A stretch of DNA of 64,000 bases from assembly GCF_038050375.1 (NCBI RefSeq), contig NZ_CP150886.1, forward strand, positions 3,265,318-3,329,317, written 5' to 3'. Numbering within the stretch: position 1 is the stretch's first letter; each line of letters begins with the position of its first letter. Below are positions 1 through 12,600 of this stretch, one piece after another. The position numbers and the translations under genes were made by a program. Below the pieces are notes generated by a model, which had not been told where the DNA came from, did no database searches, and saw only the letters and a list, made by a program, of their open reading frames with translations. The stretch is from Okeanomitos corallinicola TIOX110. Its GTDB lineage: Bacteria > Cyanobacteriota > Cyanobacteriia > Cyanobacteriales > Nostocaceae.

Positions 1-3000
1 ACAGCGATTTGTTTGATGCTGAGACGATCCAAGCCATGTTGGAGCAGTATCAACAGGTCTTAGTGGCGATGATTGCTCACCCAGACCAACAAATTGGTCA
101 AATACCTCTGCTCACGCCATCTCAACAAAAATTACTAGGGGAATGGAATCAAACTTACAGGGAAAATACACAAAGACAGTGTATTCATAAGTTGTTTGAA
201 ACTCAGGTAGAGTTAACACCGGATGCGATCGCTGTAGAACAGAATGGGCAAAAATTAACTTACCGAGAATTGAATGATCGCGCTAACCAAGTTGCTAACT
301 ATTTAGAAAGTTTAGGAGTCAAACCAGAAACCTTGGTGGGTATCTGCGTTGATCGTTCCTTAGAAATGATTGTTGGTTTACTGGGAATTCTGAAAGCTGG
401 TGGTGCTTATGTTCCCCTTGATCCGGCTTATCCCCAAGAAAGAATAGATGATATCATTGCAGATACCCAACTAGGCGTTTTAATCATCCAAGGCAGATTT
501 AGAGACAAACTACCAGATTTTACTGGGAAAGCAATTTGTTTAGATACTGATTGGTCAGTAATTTCAACATACAGTAAAACAAATCCAATTAGTGATGTTC
601 AACTTCATCACCTGGCTTACATTATCTATACTTCCGGGTCTACGGGTAAACCCAAAGGTGTAATGATTGAACATCAGTCAATGCAGAATTTTGTTACCAC
701 CGCTATTGATAAATATGGAATTAGTGGAAAAGATAAAATTCTGCAATTTGCATCCGTTTGTTTTGATACATCCATTGAAGAAATTTTTCCCTGTTTATGT
801 GTCGGTGCAACCTTAGTTTTACGCACCGCAGAAATGCTCAATTCTAGTGATGAATTTTGGCAGTGTTGTCAACAATGGCAGTTAACAGTTTTAGATTTAC
901 CTACAGCATATTGGCATCAATTAGTAGTAGATTTAAAACCTGAAGATTCTCGACTACCAGCAAGTTTAAAAACTGTGATTATTGGTGGTGAAGCAGTCCA
1001 AATAGAAAAAGTCAAACATTGGCATAGTTGCGTGGATCATTTTTCCCCAACACCGCAATTATTTAATAGTTACGGACCAACAGAAGCAACAGTTGTAACT
1101 ACCTTAGAACAATTAACAACAACAGAAAATTCTGTTAGTATTGGTAAACCAATTAGTAATGTTCAGGTTTATATTTTAGATCAATATTTGCAACCTGCAC
1201 CGATAGGAGTTGCTGGAGAATTACATATTGGGGGGAGAGGATTAGCAAGAGGATATTGGCAACGTCCAGAATTAACAGCGGAGAAATTTATTCAGGATCA
1301 AAATGGCAATTGCTTGTATAAAACAGGGGATTTAGTCAGATTTAAAAAAGATGGAAAATTAGAATATTTAGGTAGAGTTGATAGTCAAGTCAAAATTCGC
1401 GGTTTTCGGATTGAGTTGGGAGAAATTGAAACCGTATTAAGACAACATCCGCAAGTATTACAAGCTGTTGTGATTGCCTATGAAGAAATTCCCGGACAAA
1501 AGCGACTTGTAGCTTATATTATCCCTGAAAATTCTCCACCAAAAACTGACGAGTTAAGAAATTTTCTCAAGCAGAAACTACCACATTATATGATTCCGGC
1601 GGCATTTATGGTTTTGGCAACATTACCAATGACTGCTAACCGCAAGGTAGATTATCGGGCTTTACCAACACCTGATTTTTCTCGCAGTTCTGAAGATAAA
1701 TTTGCAGTACCTCGTACACTCATAGAAGAGAAATTAGTAACGATTTGGTCAGAAGTTTTAAGAATAGAAAACATTGGCATTCATGATAACTTTTTTGAAC
1801 TGGGTGGAGACTCAATTCTCAGCATTCAGTTAATTTCTAAAGCTAATCAAGCGGGTGTGCAAATTGCCGCTAAACAGTTATTTAAGTATCAAACCATTGC
1901 TGAGTTAGCAACTGTAGCGGGTATGACTCGCCAAATCAACGCCGAACAAGATTTAGTAACTGGTAAAGTTGGTTTAACACCGATTCAAAAATGGTTTTTT
2001 GAGCAGAAATTACCCCAACCTGATTATTTTAATCAATCAACATTATTAGAAGTTTCTTCAGATTTGCAAGTAGAGTTATTGCCACAAGTTTTTCAACAAT
2101 TGTTAATTCATCATGATGCTTTAAGGTTGCAGTTTGTGCAGGAAGGGGAAAACTGGCAACAGATACATACAGAAATACCAAAATCTATTCCATTAAGCAT
2201 TTTTGATTTATCGCAGCTAACAGCAGCAGCACAGCAAACAGCAATTAAAACAAAGGATGCCGAACTGCAAGCTAGTTTAGATTTAGCGCAGGGAGAAATT
2301 GCCAAATTAGCATTATTTCAACTTGGTAAAAATCAATCCAGTTATTTACTTTTCATTGTCCATCATTTAGCCGTTGATGGTGTGTCATGGCGGATTTTGT
2401 TAGAAGATTTAGCGATAGCTTATCAACAAATGTGTCGGGGTGAAGAGATTAAATTACCAGCGAAAACAACATCCTGGAAATATTGGAGCGATCGCTTGAT
2501 AGAATATGCTCAAACAGAGGCGATCAAAGAGTTAGATTACTGGTTAAATCAATCGAATATAGCAGTTAAAACCTTGCCAGTAGATTATTCTGCGGATCAA
2601 AAAAATAATACTGTCTCGACAACTGCATCTGTGACATTAACTTTAAATACAGAACAGACAAACGCCTTATTAAAAGATGTACCATCTGCCTATAATACGC
2701 AAATTAATGATGTACTATTAACTGCTCTTATACAGAGTTTTAGTAAATGGACAGGAGAAAATTCTTTATTAATTGATTTAGAAGGACATGGAAGAGAAGA
2801 CTTATTTGAGGATGTAGACTTATCCCGTACTGTCGGATGGTTTACAACATTATTTCCTGTGGGTTTGGAATTAAAAGAAAATGACAATCTAGGGGAGGCT
2901 TTAAAGTCAATTAAAGAACAACTGCGGCTGATTCCCAAACGAGGAATTGGTTATGGAATTTTGCGATATTTGCATCAAGAAAAAACCATCCGCGAAAAAT

Positions 3001-3377
3001 TACAATCTCTACCATCAGCACAAATTAGTTTTAATTACCTGGGACAATTTGATCAAGTTTTAACAGCATCCTCAGCTTTAGGTGTAGCTACAGAATTTAC
3101 ATCTGAACAGAGTTTATTAAATCAACGCAGTCACCTATTAGGAATTAGTGGTTTGATTCGGGCTGGAAAATTAGAAATGACTTGGGCTTATAGTGATAAA
3201 ATTCACAACAGAGAAACTATTGAAAAGTTAGCTTCAGGATTTATGGAAGCATTAACAAATTTAATTATTCATTGTCAAGCAAAAGACTCTCAAAGTTATA
3301 CACCTTCTGACTTTTCAGCAGCGAAAATAAATCAAAAACAACTAGATAAATTCCTAGCCAAAATAAAGAAAAAATAG
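1..3377 (+). CDS. aptA: Anabaenopeptin-type NRPS, Lys module with epimerase (aptA, 5' truncated by window)
   Basis: This is the C-terminal part of a non-ribosomal peptide synthetase. The reading frame is open to base 1, where the codons before the first TTG read as the end of a condensation domain. Counting from base 9: the condensation tail covers residues 1-35, the adenylation domain about 45-540 (core YTSGSTGKPKG near 207), the carrier domain follows with its phosphopantetheine serine in ELGGDS near 597, and an epimerase domain covers about 645-1080 (HHLAVDGVSW near 784). The A-domain pocket aligned by eye to GrsA gives D-T-E-D-I-G-S-V-V-K, a code I associate with Lys. A Lys module with an epimerase matches D-Lys at position 2 of anabaenopeptins, which is the residue that closes the ring. 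The starter module and the rest of the condensation domain lie outside the window. It leads a head-to-tail run with aptB 23 bp downstream. Confidence 0.88.
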   Translation, partial: SDLFDAETIQAMLEQYQQVLVAMIAHPDQQIGQIPLLTPSQQKLLGEWNQTYRENTQRQCIHKLFETQVELTPDAIAVEQNGQKLTYRELNDRANQVANYLESLGVKPETLVGICVDRSLEMIVGLLGILKAGGAYVPLDPAYPQERIDDIIADTQLGVLIIQGRFRDKLPDFTGKAICLDTDWSVISTYSKTNPISDVQLHHLAYIIYTSGSTGKPKGVMIEHQSMQNFVTTAIDKYGISGKDKILQFASVCFDTSIEEIFPCLCVGATLVLRTAEMLNSSDEFWQCCQQWQLTVLDLPTAYWHQLVVDLKPEDSRLPASLKTVIIGGEAVQIEKVKHWHSCVDHFSPTPQLFNSYGPTEATVVTTLEQLTTTENSVSIGKPISNVQVYILDQYLQPAPIGVAGELHIGGRGLARGYWQRPELTAEKFIQDQNGNCLYKTGDLVRFKKDGKLEYLGRVDSQVKIRGFRIELGEIETVLRQHPQVLQAVVIAYEEIPGQKRLVAYIIPENSPPKTDELRNFLKQKLPHYMIPAAFMVLATLPMTANRKVDYRALPTPDFSRSSEDKFAVPRTLIEEKLVTIWSEVLRIENIGIHDNFFELGGDSILSIQLISKANQAGVQIAAKQLFKYQTIAELATVAGMTRQINAEQDLVTGKVGLTPIQKWFFEQKLPQPDYFNQSTLLEVSSDLQVELLPQVFQQLLIHHDALRLQFVQEGENWQQIHTEIPKSIPLSIFDLSQLTAAAQQTAIKTKDAELQASLDLAQGEIAKLALFQLGKNQSSYLLFIVHHLAVDGVSWRILLEDLAIAYQQMCRGEEIKLPAKTTSWKYWSDRLIEYAQTEAIKELDYWLNQSNIAVKTLPVDYSADQKNNTVSTTASVTLTLNTEQTNALLKDVPSAYNTQINDVLLTALIQSFSKWTGENSLLIDLEGHGREDLFEDVDLSRTVGWFTTLFPVGLELKENDNLGEALKSIKEQLRLIPKRGIGYGILRYLHQEKTIREKLQSLPSAQISFNYLGQFDQVLTASSALGVATEFTSEQSLLNQRSHLLGISGLIRAGKLEMTWAYSDKIHNRETIEKLASGFMEALTNLIIHCQAKDSQSYTPSDFSAAKINQKQLDKFLAKIKKK

Positions 3378-3400
3378 TTACCAATTACCAATTACCAATC

Positions 3401-6400
3401 ATGGAAAACATCGAAGACCTTTATGAACTTTCACCAATGCAGCAAGGGATGTTATTTCATACCCTTTATGCACCAGAATCAGAAGTTTATTTTGAGCAAT
3501 TACTGTGTGTTATCTCTGGGGAATTGAATGTTTTGGCTTTCCAAACAGCTTGGGAACAGGTTGTAGCTAGACATTCAGTTTTACGTAGTTCCTTTTATTG
3601 GGAAGAAATAGAAAAACCCTTGCAAATGGTGAGTAAGCAAGTGGATCTTCCTTGGGAAAAAATAGATTGGCGACATTTAAAATCTGAAGAACAAAAACAG
3701 CAATTAGAGGAATTTTTAGTATGCGATCGCCAAAAAGGATTTGCACTAAATCAAGCTCCCTTAATGCGATTTGCAATCATTCAATTAACACAGCAAACCT
3801 ATCAATTTATTTGGAGTCATCATCATATTCTCTTTGATGGTTGGTCAATGCAAATTATCCTCAAAGAAGTGTTAGCTTTGTATGAAGCAAAGCAAAAGGG
3901 AGAAGATTTAAGACTTGCACCAGTTCGTCCCTATCGAGAATATATTGAATGGTTACAGCAGCAGGATATTAAAAAAGCACAAGAATTTTGGCAACAAACA
4001 CTTCAAGATTTTGAAACTCCTACCCTGATAGGGAATAGGGAACAGGGAACAGGAAACAGAATCAAAGAAATATATCAGGAAAAACGGTTTCAACTATCTA
4101 CAAAAGTAACAGAAAAATTACAATCTGCGGCGCGACAGCATCATTTAACCTTAAATAATTTAGTGCAGGGAGCATGGAGTTTATTAATTTCCCGCTACAG
4201 TGGAGAAAAGGATGTAGTCTTTGGTGCAACTGTATCTGGTCGTCCGCCGGTACTTGAACAAATAGACTCAATGGTGGGATTATTAATTAATACCATTCCC
4301 AACCGCGTAAAAATTGATAATCAAACAGAATTATTAACCTGGTTTAAAGAAATACAAAATCAAGCATTAGAACAAGAACAATATAGTTATTTTTCCCTGG
4401 CAGAAATTCAACAAATGAGCGATATTCTTCCCGGAATGCCCTTATTTGAAAGCATTTTAGTATTTGAAAATTATCCCGTAGATTCTCAAAAACAAGAAAA
4501 TCAAAAAACCTTAGAAATTAGTAATCTGAGTTGTTTTGAAAGAACAAATTATCCGTTAACAATAGTAATTAATCCTGGTTCAAAACTAGGAGGGAGAATT
4601 GTTTATAACAGCAGCATTTTTGATGAACAGACAATTAACAGAATGATTGGACATTTCCAAACATTACTAACCAAAATCTCCGAGAATTTACAACAAAATA
4701 TTTCGCAATTATCTTTACTTAGTGCAGAAGAAGAACAAGAATTAATTGTTTTAGAAAATCATCAACCATCAAAAGCTATTAATTATCAATGTGTTCATGT
4801 TTTATTTGCTGAACAAGTAGAAAAAACTCCCGATGCTATAGCAGTTATTTATAAACAAGAACAGTTAACATATCAAGAATTAAATAAACGTGCTAATCAA
4901 TTAGCTCATTATTTAAAATCATTAGGAGTTAAACCAGAAACTAAAGTAGGAATTTGTATTGAGCGTTCCTTGGAAATGGTAATAGGAATACTCGCAATTC
5001 TCAAAGCTGGTGGTGCTTATGTTCCCCTAGATCCAGCTTATCCTAGTGAAAGATTAGCCTTGATGCTAGAAGATGTACAAACATCAATATTATTAACACA
5101 AACTTCTCTGGAAAATAAACTACCAATAAATAATCAAACTGTAGTAAATATTGATCAAAATTGGGAAATTATTTCTCAATATCCAGAAGAAAATTTACCC
5201 AATGAAGTTAGTCCAGAAAATTTAGCTTATATCATTTATACCTCCGGTTCAACAGGAACACCAAAAGGAACAGAAGTTCCCCATCGTAGTTTCATAGGTT
5301 TTATGTTTGGGGTTGATTATATTCAACTTGATGAAAAACAAATCTGGTTACAACACTCATCAATTTCTTGGGATGCACTCACATTAGAACTATGGCCACC
5401 TTTACTGTATGGTGGAAGTTGTGTATTGTATCCAGATAGAATACCCACACCAGAAGGTTTAGTAGAAATTATTCAAAAATACAAAGTTAATACCCTATTT
5501 TTAACTACAGCATTATTTAATTTATTAATTGATCAAATACCACAGGGTTTATCAGAAATTAAACAATTGATGTTTGGTGGTGAATCTATTTCTGTAAATC
5601 ATCTTCATCGTGCATTAGCAATTTTACCAGAAACGCAAATAATTCATGCTTACGGACCTTCAGAATGTACAGTATTTACCTGTTGTTATCTCATTCCTAA
5701 ACAAATTCCTGAAAATATCAAATCTATTCCTATTGGTAAACCCATTGGAGATAGAAATGTTTATTTATTAGATACTCATTTACATAGAGTTCCGATTGGT
5801 GTTCCCGGTGAATTATATGTAGGTGGTGCAAGTGTTGCTAGAGGGTACTTAAACCAACCAAAATTAACCAGTGAAAAATTTATTGCTAATCCTTTTATTC
5901 AAGGAGATATACTTTATAAAACAGGGGATTTAGTTCGTCGTTTACCTGATGGAAACTTGGAATTTATAGGACGGATTGATACACAAGTAAAAGTTCGTGG
6001 TTTTAGAATTGAACTATCAGAAATTGAAGCCGTTCTAATTCAACATCCTGACATTAAACAAGTTGTAGTGATAGCAAGAGAAGATGAACCAAGAAAGAAA
6101 TTATTAGTAGCATATTTGGTAACAAATAATAATTCATTAACGCCTAGCAATTTGAGAAACTTCCTTAAACAGACATTACCAGATTACATGATTCCTAATG
6201 CTTTCGTAATTTTAGAAGCATTACCTTTAACTCCTAATGGCAAAATCAATCGTCGTGTCTTACCTGTTCCCGATCATACCCAAAGAAATTTAGAAATTGA
6301 TTTTGTTGCACCTCGCACACAAATAGAACAAGAATTAACGACTATTTGGAGTGAAGTTTTGAATTTGAAACAAATAGGAATTAACGATAACTTCTTTGAA

Positions 6401-6628
6401 TTAGGAGGACATTCTTTACTAGCGACACAAGTTATTTCGCGGTTAAAAGAAGTATTTAACTTAGATTTTTATTTACGTTATTTATTTGAAAATCCCACCA
6501 TTGCCGAACTTGCCAAAAAAGTCACAGAACAACAACTAGAACAAACAGAAAATGATGAACTAGCCAAAATCTTAGCAGAAGTAGATCAATTATCAGAAGA
6601 AGAGGTAACACAACAATTGTTTTCATAA
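3401..6628 (+). CDS. aptB: NRPS module C-A-PCP, aliphatic residue (aptB)
   Basis: A single-module NRPS of 1075 aa. The N-terminal condensation domain carries HHILFDG near residue 138. The adenylation domain covers about 465-950, with YTSGSTGTPKG near 612. One carrier protein follows, with serine in ELGGHS near 1000. The pocket read by eye is D-A-L-F-M-G-A-V-F-K. It is hydrophobic and fits Val or Ile, the usual third residue of anabaenopeptins, but I am less sure of this code than of the Lys one. It starts 23 bp after aptA and ends 63 bp before aptC, so it is probably cotranscribed. An in-frame repeat at 4031-4058 adds the peptide GNREQGTGNR to a surface linker of the condensation domain around residues 211-220. 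No motif is missing. Confidence 0.88.
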   Translation: MENIEDLYELSPMQQGMLFHTLYAPESEVYFEQLLCVISGELNVLAFQTAWEQVVARHSVLRSSFYWEEIEKPLQMVSKQVDLPWEKIDWRHLKSEEQKQQLEEFLVCDRQKGFALNQAPLMRFAIIQLTQQTYQFIWSHHHILFDGWSMQIILKEVLALYEAKQKGEDLRLAPVRPYREYIEWLQQQDIKKAQEFWQQTLQDFETPTLIGNREQGTGNRIKEIYQEKRFQLSTKVTEKLQSAARQHHLTLNNLVQGAWSLLISRYSGEKDVVFGATVSGRPPVLEQIDSMVGLLINTIPNRVKIDNQTELLTWFKEIQNQALEQEQYSYFSLAEIQQMSDILPGMPLFESILVFENYPVDSQKQENQKTLEISNLSCFERTNYPLTIVINPGSKLGGRIVYNSSIFDEQTINRMIGHFQTLLTKISENLQQNISQLSLLSAEEEQELIVLENHQPSKAINYQCVHVLFAEQVEKTPDAIAVIYKQEQLTYQELNKRANQLAHYLKSLGVKPETKVGICIERSLEMVIGILAILKAGGAYVPLDPAYPSERLALMLEDVQTSILLTQTSLENKLPINNQTVVNIDQNWEIISQYPEENLPNEVSPENLAYIIYTSGSTGTPKGTEVPHRSFIGFMFGVDYIQLDEKQIWLQHSSISWDALTLELWPPLLYGGSCVLYPDRIPTPEGLVEIIQKYKVNTLFLTTALFNLLIDQIPQGLSEIKQLMFGGESISVNHLHRALAILPETQIIHAYGPSECTVFTCCYLIPKQIPENIKSIPIGKPIGDRNVYLLDTHLHRVPIGVPGELYVGGASVARGYLNQPKLTSEKFIANPFIQGDILYKTGDLVRRLPDGNLEFIGRIDTQVKVRGFRIELSEIEAVLIQHPDIKQVVVIAREDEPRKKLLVAYLVTNNNSLTPSNLRNFLKQTLPDYMIPNAFVILEALPLTPNGKINRRVLPVPDHTQRNLEIDFVAPRTQIEQELTTIWSEVLNLKQIGINDNFFELGGHSLLATQVISRLKEVFNLDFYLRYLFENPTIAELAKKVTEQQLEQTENDELAKILAEVDQLSEEEVTQQLFS
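4031..4058. repeat. In-frame GGGAACA-type short repeat inside aptB
   Basis: Degenerate tandem GGGAATA/GGGAACA units resemble short repeats usually found between genes in filamentous cyanobacteria. Here they sit in frame inside the condensation domain of aptB and encode GNREQGTGNR. The surrounding domain motifs are intact, so the insertion is probably tolerated in a loop. Confidence 0.6.
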
Positions 6629-6691
6629 ACATTAATTTCTTAACCTCTATGTCTCTGTGGTTCGATAAAAAATAATTTTCAACAAAACATC

Positions 6692-9600
6692 ATGAGCGAT
6701 ATATTAAAACGTCTGGAAAACCTCTCCCCAGAAAAACGGGAATTAGTCCTCCAAAAACTCAAACAACAACAAAAATCACCAGCACTAAAACCAATATCAC
6801 GGGAACAACCAATACCCCTATCCTTTGCACAACAAAGACTATGGTTTCTTGATCAACTAGAAGGTGATAACTACGTTTATAACATCCCTTTCTTCTGGAA
6901 AATTGACGGATATCTAAATATTAACTCCCTAGAAAAAGCCATTAAAGAAATTATCCAACGTCATGAAATATTACGGACTAGCTTTTCTGTTATTAATGAA
7001 TCACCAACACAAATAATTCATCTTCAATCACAATTGAAAATACAGGTTTTAGACTGGAAACAATTAACAGCATCTGAACAGTTAAATCAAGCTCAAAAGT
7101 TAGCAAAAGAAGAATTACAACAGCCATTTAATTTATCAAAATCGCCCTTAATTAGGGTAAAATTGTTGCAATTAACGGAACAATCTCAGCTACTATTTTT
7201 AGTCATCTATCATATAATTGCTGATGGTTGGTCAATGGATATTTTCCGCCGGGAATTGTTCAATTTGTACACAGATTTTTGTGCAGAAAAATCTTCTTCC
7301 TTACCGGAATTATCTTTACAATATGCTGATTTTGCACATTGGCAAAGACAATATTTACAAGGTGATATACTACAAAAACAAATCAATTATTGGCAACAAC
7401 AATTAGCTGAAGTTTCCCCCCTGCTAGAATTACCCACAGATCATCCACGTCCATCAGTTCAAAGTTTTAGAGGACGTAGTGAATTTTTACAAATTGATCG
7501 GGATTTAACGCAGAAATTAAAGCATTTAAGTCAAGAGTCAGGAACGACGATGTTTATGACTTTACTGACAGTATTTGCGCTGTTATTGTCCCGTTATAGT
7601 GGTAAAGAAGATATTGTCATTGGTTCTGCGATCGCCAATCGAAACCGTCGGGAAATAGAACCCTTAATTGGCTTTTTTGTCAATACCTTAGCTTTGCGTA
7701 CCAACTTACAAGGAAATCCCACCTTTAAAGAATTATTACAACGGGTAAAACAAGTAACCTTAGATGCTTATGACCATCAAGATTTACCCTTTGAAAAATT
7801 AGTTGATGAATTAGGTTTAGAGCGATCGCTTGCTTATCATCCCCTATTTCAAGTTGCTTTTGGTTTGCAAACTGGAACTCAAGAAAAATTAGAAATTCCT
7901 GGTTTAACTCTCACCCGTTTTGAGTGGGAAAACACCACCACATTATTTGATTTATCCTTAATTTTTCGAGAAACTCCCCAAGGTTTAATCGGAGAATGGG
8001 AATATGCAACAGATCTATTTGATCAAGAAACTATCCAAAGAATGCTCGGACATTTTGAAGTTCTGATTAAGACAATTATTGATCAACCAAATCAAAAAAT
8101 TAATAATATATCCTTACTTATAGAAAAGGAAATTCAGCAACTACAAATCTGGAATCAAACTCAAACTAAATATCCTCAAAATAAAACTCTAGTTGATTTA
8201 TTTACAGAGCAAGTTAACAAAAATCCTAATAATTTAGCTGTAGTTTTTGAATCCCAAAGTTTAACTTATCAACAATTAAATGAAAAATCAAATCAATTAG
8301 CTAATTATTTAATAGAGAATTATCAAATTCAAGCAGATACATTAATTGGTATTTCTGTTGAACGTTCTTTAGAAATGATTATTGGTGTCCTTGGTATTCT
8401 TAAAGCTGGTGCTGCTTATGTACCAATTGACCCTAATTATCCCCAAGAACGAATTAAGTTTATGTTAGCAGATTCGGGGATATCGGTATTATTAACTCAA
8501 AGTTTTTTATTAGATAAATTACCGTTATTAGATAATTCTATTGAGGTTTTTTGTTTAGATGATAGCTCACGCAAAGACGCAAAGACGCAAAGAAAGACAC
8601 AAAGTGAAATCAGGAAAAATGAAATTAAACCTAATAATTTAGCTTATGTTATTTATACTTCTGGTTCGACAGGAAAACCTAAAGGGGTAATGATTGAACA
8701 TCAAGCAATTGTTAATTTAGCCTTAGCTTGGACTGAAACATTTAAAATACAAAATCACAGTCGTTTACTTCAGTTTGGTTCTTTTAGTTTTGATTTATCT
8801 ATTGGTGAAATTAGTACGGCTTTAGTTTCTGGTGCTTGTTTATATTTAGGAAATAAAGAAACTTTATTACCAGGTCACAGTTTAGTTGATTTTTTAACTA
8901 AACACAAAATTACCCATAGTTTTTTATCTCCTTCAGCTTTATCTGTTTTACCAAAGGTCAGTTTTCCTGATTTAAAGTGTATTACTGTAGGTGGTGAAGT
9001 TTGTAGTGATGAATTAGTTAGTCAATGGGGAAAAGGAAGAAATTTTTATAACTGCTATGGTCCCACAGAATCTACTGTGATTGCTGCATTATACCTTTGT
9101 CAACCTAATGATAAAAAACCTGCCATTGGTAAACCAATTTCCAATACTCATATCTATATTTTAGATGCCAATAATCAACTTTTACCTCCAGGAATACCAG
9201 GAGAATTATGTATTGCTGGTGCAGGTTTAGCTAGGGGTTATTTAAACCGTCCTCAAATTACAGCAGAGAAATTTATTGATATTGAATTATTTGGTAAAAC
9301 TGAGAGAATTTATAAAACTGGTGATTTAGCAAAATGGAATTATGATGGCAATTTAGAATATTTAGGACGTATTGACGATCTGATAAAATTAAGAGGTTTT
9401 AGAATTGAAATAGGAGAAATTGAATCACTTTTATTACAACATCATTTAGTTAAAGAAGCTGTTGTAGTGTTATCTACAAATAATGGTAATTCTAAATTAT
9501 TAGCTTATATTACAGAATTAGAAAAATCTGCTAATTTAGCAACTGAAGTTAAGGAATATCTGAAAAATCGCCTACCAAATTATATGATTCCTAGCCAAAT

Positions 9601-12600
9601 TATGGTTTTGGAAACATTACCGCTAACTGCTAATGGTAAACTAGATCGGCGAGCATTACCAACACCAAATATAGATATTGCTGATAATTTGGAAATACCC
9701 GTTACTCCCACAGAAGAAATACTAGCTAGTTTATGGCAAGGGTTATTAAAAATAAAATCTGTTGGTCGTTCTGATAACTTCTTTGAATTAGGTGGAAATT
9801 CTCTTTTAGCAACTCAATTAGTAACGCGAATTCGTGATAGTTTGAGTGTAGATTTACCTGTTCGTAAAGTATTTGAACAAAGTATTTTATCTGAGTTAGC
9901 GCGAGAAATTGAAAAAGCTACTCAAAGTGTGAATTTACTACCTCTTTTACCACAGCCAGAAAATGAACCTAAAGCATTATCTTTTGCTCAGTCAAGATTA
10001 TGGTTTTTAGCTCAATTGGAAGGTCAAGGAACTTCATCTACTTATAATATGCCAGTGGCATTTCATCTGGATGGAAATCTCAATGTAGAGGTTTTAAAGC
10101 AAAGTTTAACTTATTTATTACAACGTCATAGTAGTTTACGTACTTATTTCCCAGCTTTGGAGGGAGAACCCCAAGTAGTTGTGAGAAATATAGAAGAAAT
10201 AGAAGTATTAGAAATTGTAGATTTGCAAAAATTTGATCCTCAAACTCAAGCAGAAACTGTACAAAAGTTAGCTGATATTCATGCTCAAACACCCTTTGAT
10301 TTAAATATTGATTGTTTGTTTAGAGCTAAATTACTGCAACTTAGTCAAACTAAAAATATCCTGTTGATGAATATGCACCACATTATTAGTGATGGTTGGT
10401 CAATGGGTGTGTTTAAACGAGAATGGGAACAGGCTTATGCTGCTTATGCTGCGGGAGCTACTCCCAATTTAGCACCGTTACCGATTCAATACAGTGATTT
10501 TGCGGACTGGCAGCGTAATTGGTTACAAGGTGAAATCCTCAAAACCCACGAAGATTACTGGCAAAAACAGTTAGGTGATGCACCCCGCTTGCTGGAATTA
10601 CCTACAGATTATCCCCGTCCAGCGCAACAAAGTTACCAAGGTAAAAGGGAAGAATATTTTTTGAGTCAAGAACTAACTCAGCAACTTAAACACCTGAGTC
10701 AAGAACAGGGTGTCAGTTTGTTTATGACCTTGTTTACGGCTTTTAGCATTTTACTCTCGCGTTACAGTCGTCAAGAGGATTTGTGTGTTGGTTCTGGTAT
10801 TGCTAACCGCACCCATAGTTACACAGAAAAGTTAATTGGTTTTTTTGTCAATACCTTAGTATTAAGAAGCAAAATTCAGTCAGAAAAAACATTTATTGAT
10901 TTACTCCAACAAACTCGCCAAACTTGTTTAGATGCTTATGCTCATCAGGATATTCCCTTTGAGTATTTAGTGGAAAAACTGCAACCAGAACGTAGTTTAA
11001 GCTATAACCCTTTATGTCAAGTAATGATAGTTGTGCAAAACATGGAAGGAGCAGGGAAAAATGTGAGTTTAACAGGTTTGGAAATTCAACAATTAGAACA
11101 AAATTATCCCTTCGCCAAGTTTGATTTAACATTGTATCTCTTTGAAAAAAATGAACAATTATATTGTATGTGGGAATACGCCACGGATTTATTTGCAGAC
11201 TCAACAATTAAACGTATGGCGGCACATTTTGAAGTTTTGCTCACAGCAATTATTCAAAATCCCCAACAGCTAATTTATCAACTACCTCTAATTACTACCA
11301 CGGAAATAAAACAACTACAAACTTGGAATCAAACCTATAACAATTACCTTCAAAATCAAACACTGGTAGATTTATTTGCACAACAAGTCACACAAAAAAC
11401 TAATAATTTAGCTGTGGTTTTTGAATCCCAAAGTTTAACTTATCAACAATTAAATGAAAAATCCAATCAATTAGCTGATTATTTAATAGAGAATTATCAA
11501 ATTCAACCAGATACATTAATTGGTATTTCCGTTGAACGTTCTTTAGAAATGATTATTGGTGTTCTTGGTATTCTTAAAGCTGGTGGTGCTTATGTGCCAA
11601 TTGACCCCAATTATCCCCAAGAACGGATTAAGTTTATGTTGGAAGATGCGGGGATATCGGTATTATTAACTCAAAGTTTTTTATTAGATAAATTACCATT
11701 AAATGATTTAGATAATTCTATTGAAGTTTTTTGTTTGGATGATAGCTCACGCCAAGACGCAAAGACGCAAAGGAAGAAGCAAACGGAAATCAGGAAAAAT
11801 GAAATTAAACCTAATAATTTAGCTTATGTTATTTATACTTCTGGTTCGACAGGAAAACCTAAAGGAGTAATGATTGAGCATAGAGGAATAGTAAATTTAA
11901 CTTTGGCAGTTAATCAAGTCCTGCAAATTCAACATCAAAGCCGTTTACTTCAGTTTGCTTCTTTTAGTTTTGATGCCTCAATTTGGGAAATTGCTACTAC
12001 TCTTGTGGCTGGTGCTTGTTTATATCTAGCACAAAAGGAAACCTTGTTACCCAGTCAAGATTTAATTAACTTTTTAACTGAACACAAAATTTCACACCTT
12101 ACCTTACCTCCCTCGGTTTTATCTCTATTACCCCCAGCAAATTTACCTGATTTGCAAGTTTTAGTTACTGCTGGTGAAACTTGTCCAACAGAATTAGTAA
12201 ATCAGTGGGCAAAGGGAAGGCATTTTTTTAATGCCTATGGACCAACAGAATCTACAGTTTGTGCAAGTATATTTCTTTGTCAACCTAATGATAAAAAACC
12301 ACCCATTGGTAAACCAATATCTAATCTTCATATCTACATTTTAGATGCTAATAATCAACTTTTACCTCCAGGAATACCAGGAGAATTATGTATTGCTGGT
12401 GCAGGTTTAGCTAGAGGTTATCTCAATCGTCCTGAAATTACGGCAGAGAAATTTATTGATATTGAATTATTTGGTAAAACTGAGAGAATTTATAAAACTG
12501 GTGATTTAGCAAAATGGAATCATGATGGTGATTTGGAATATCTAGGACGTATTGATCATCAAGTTAAACTGCGTGGTTTTAGAATTGAATTAAGTGAAAT

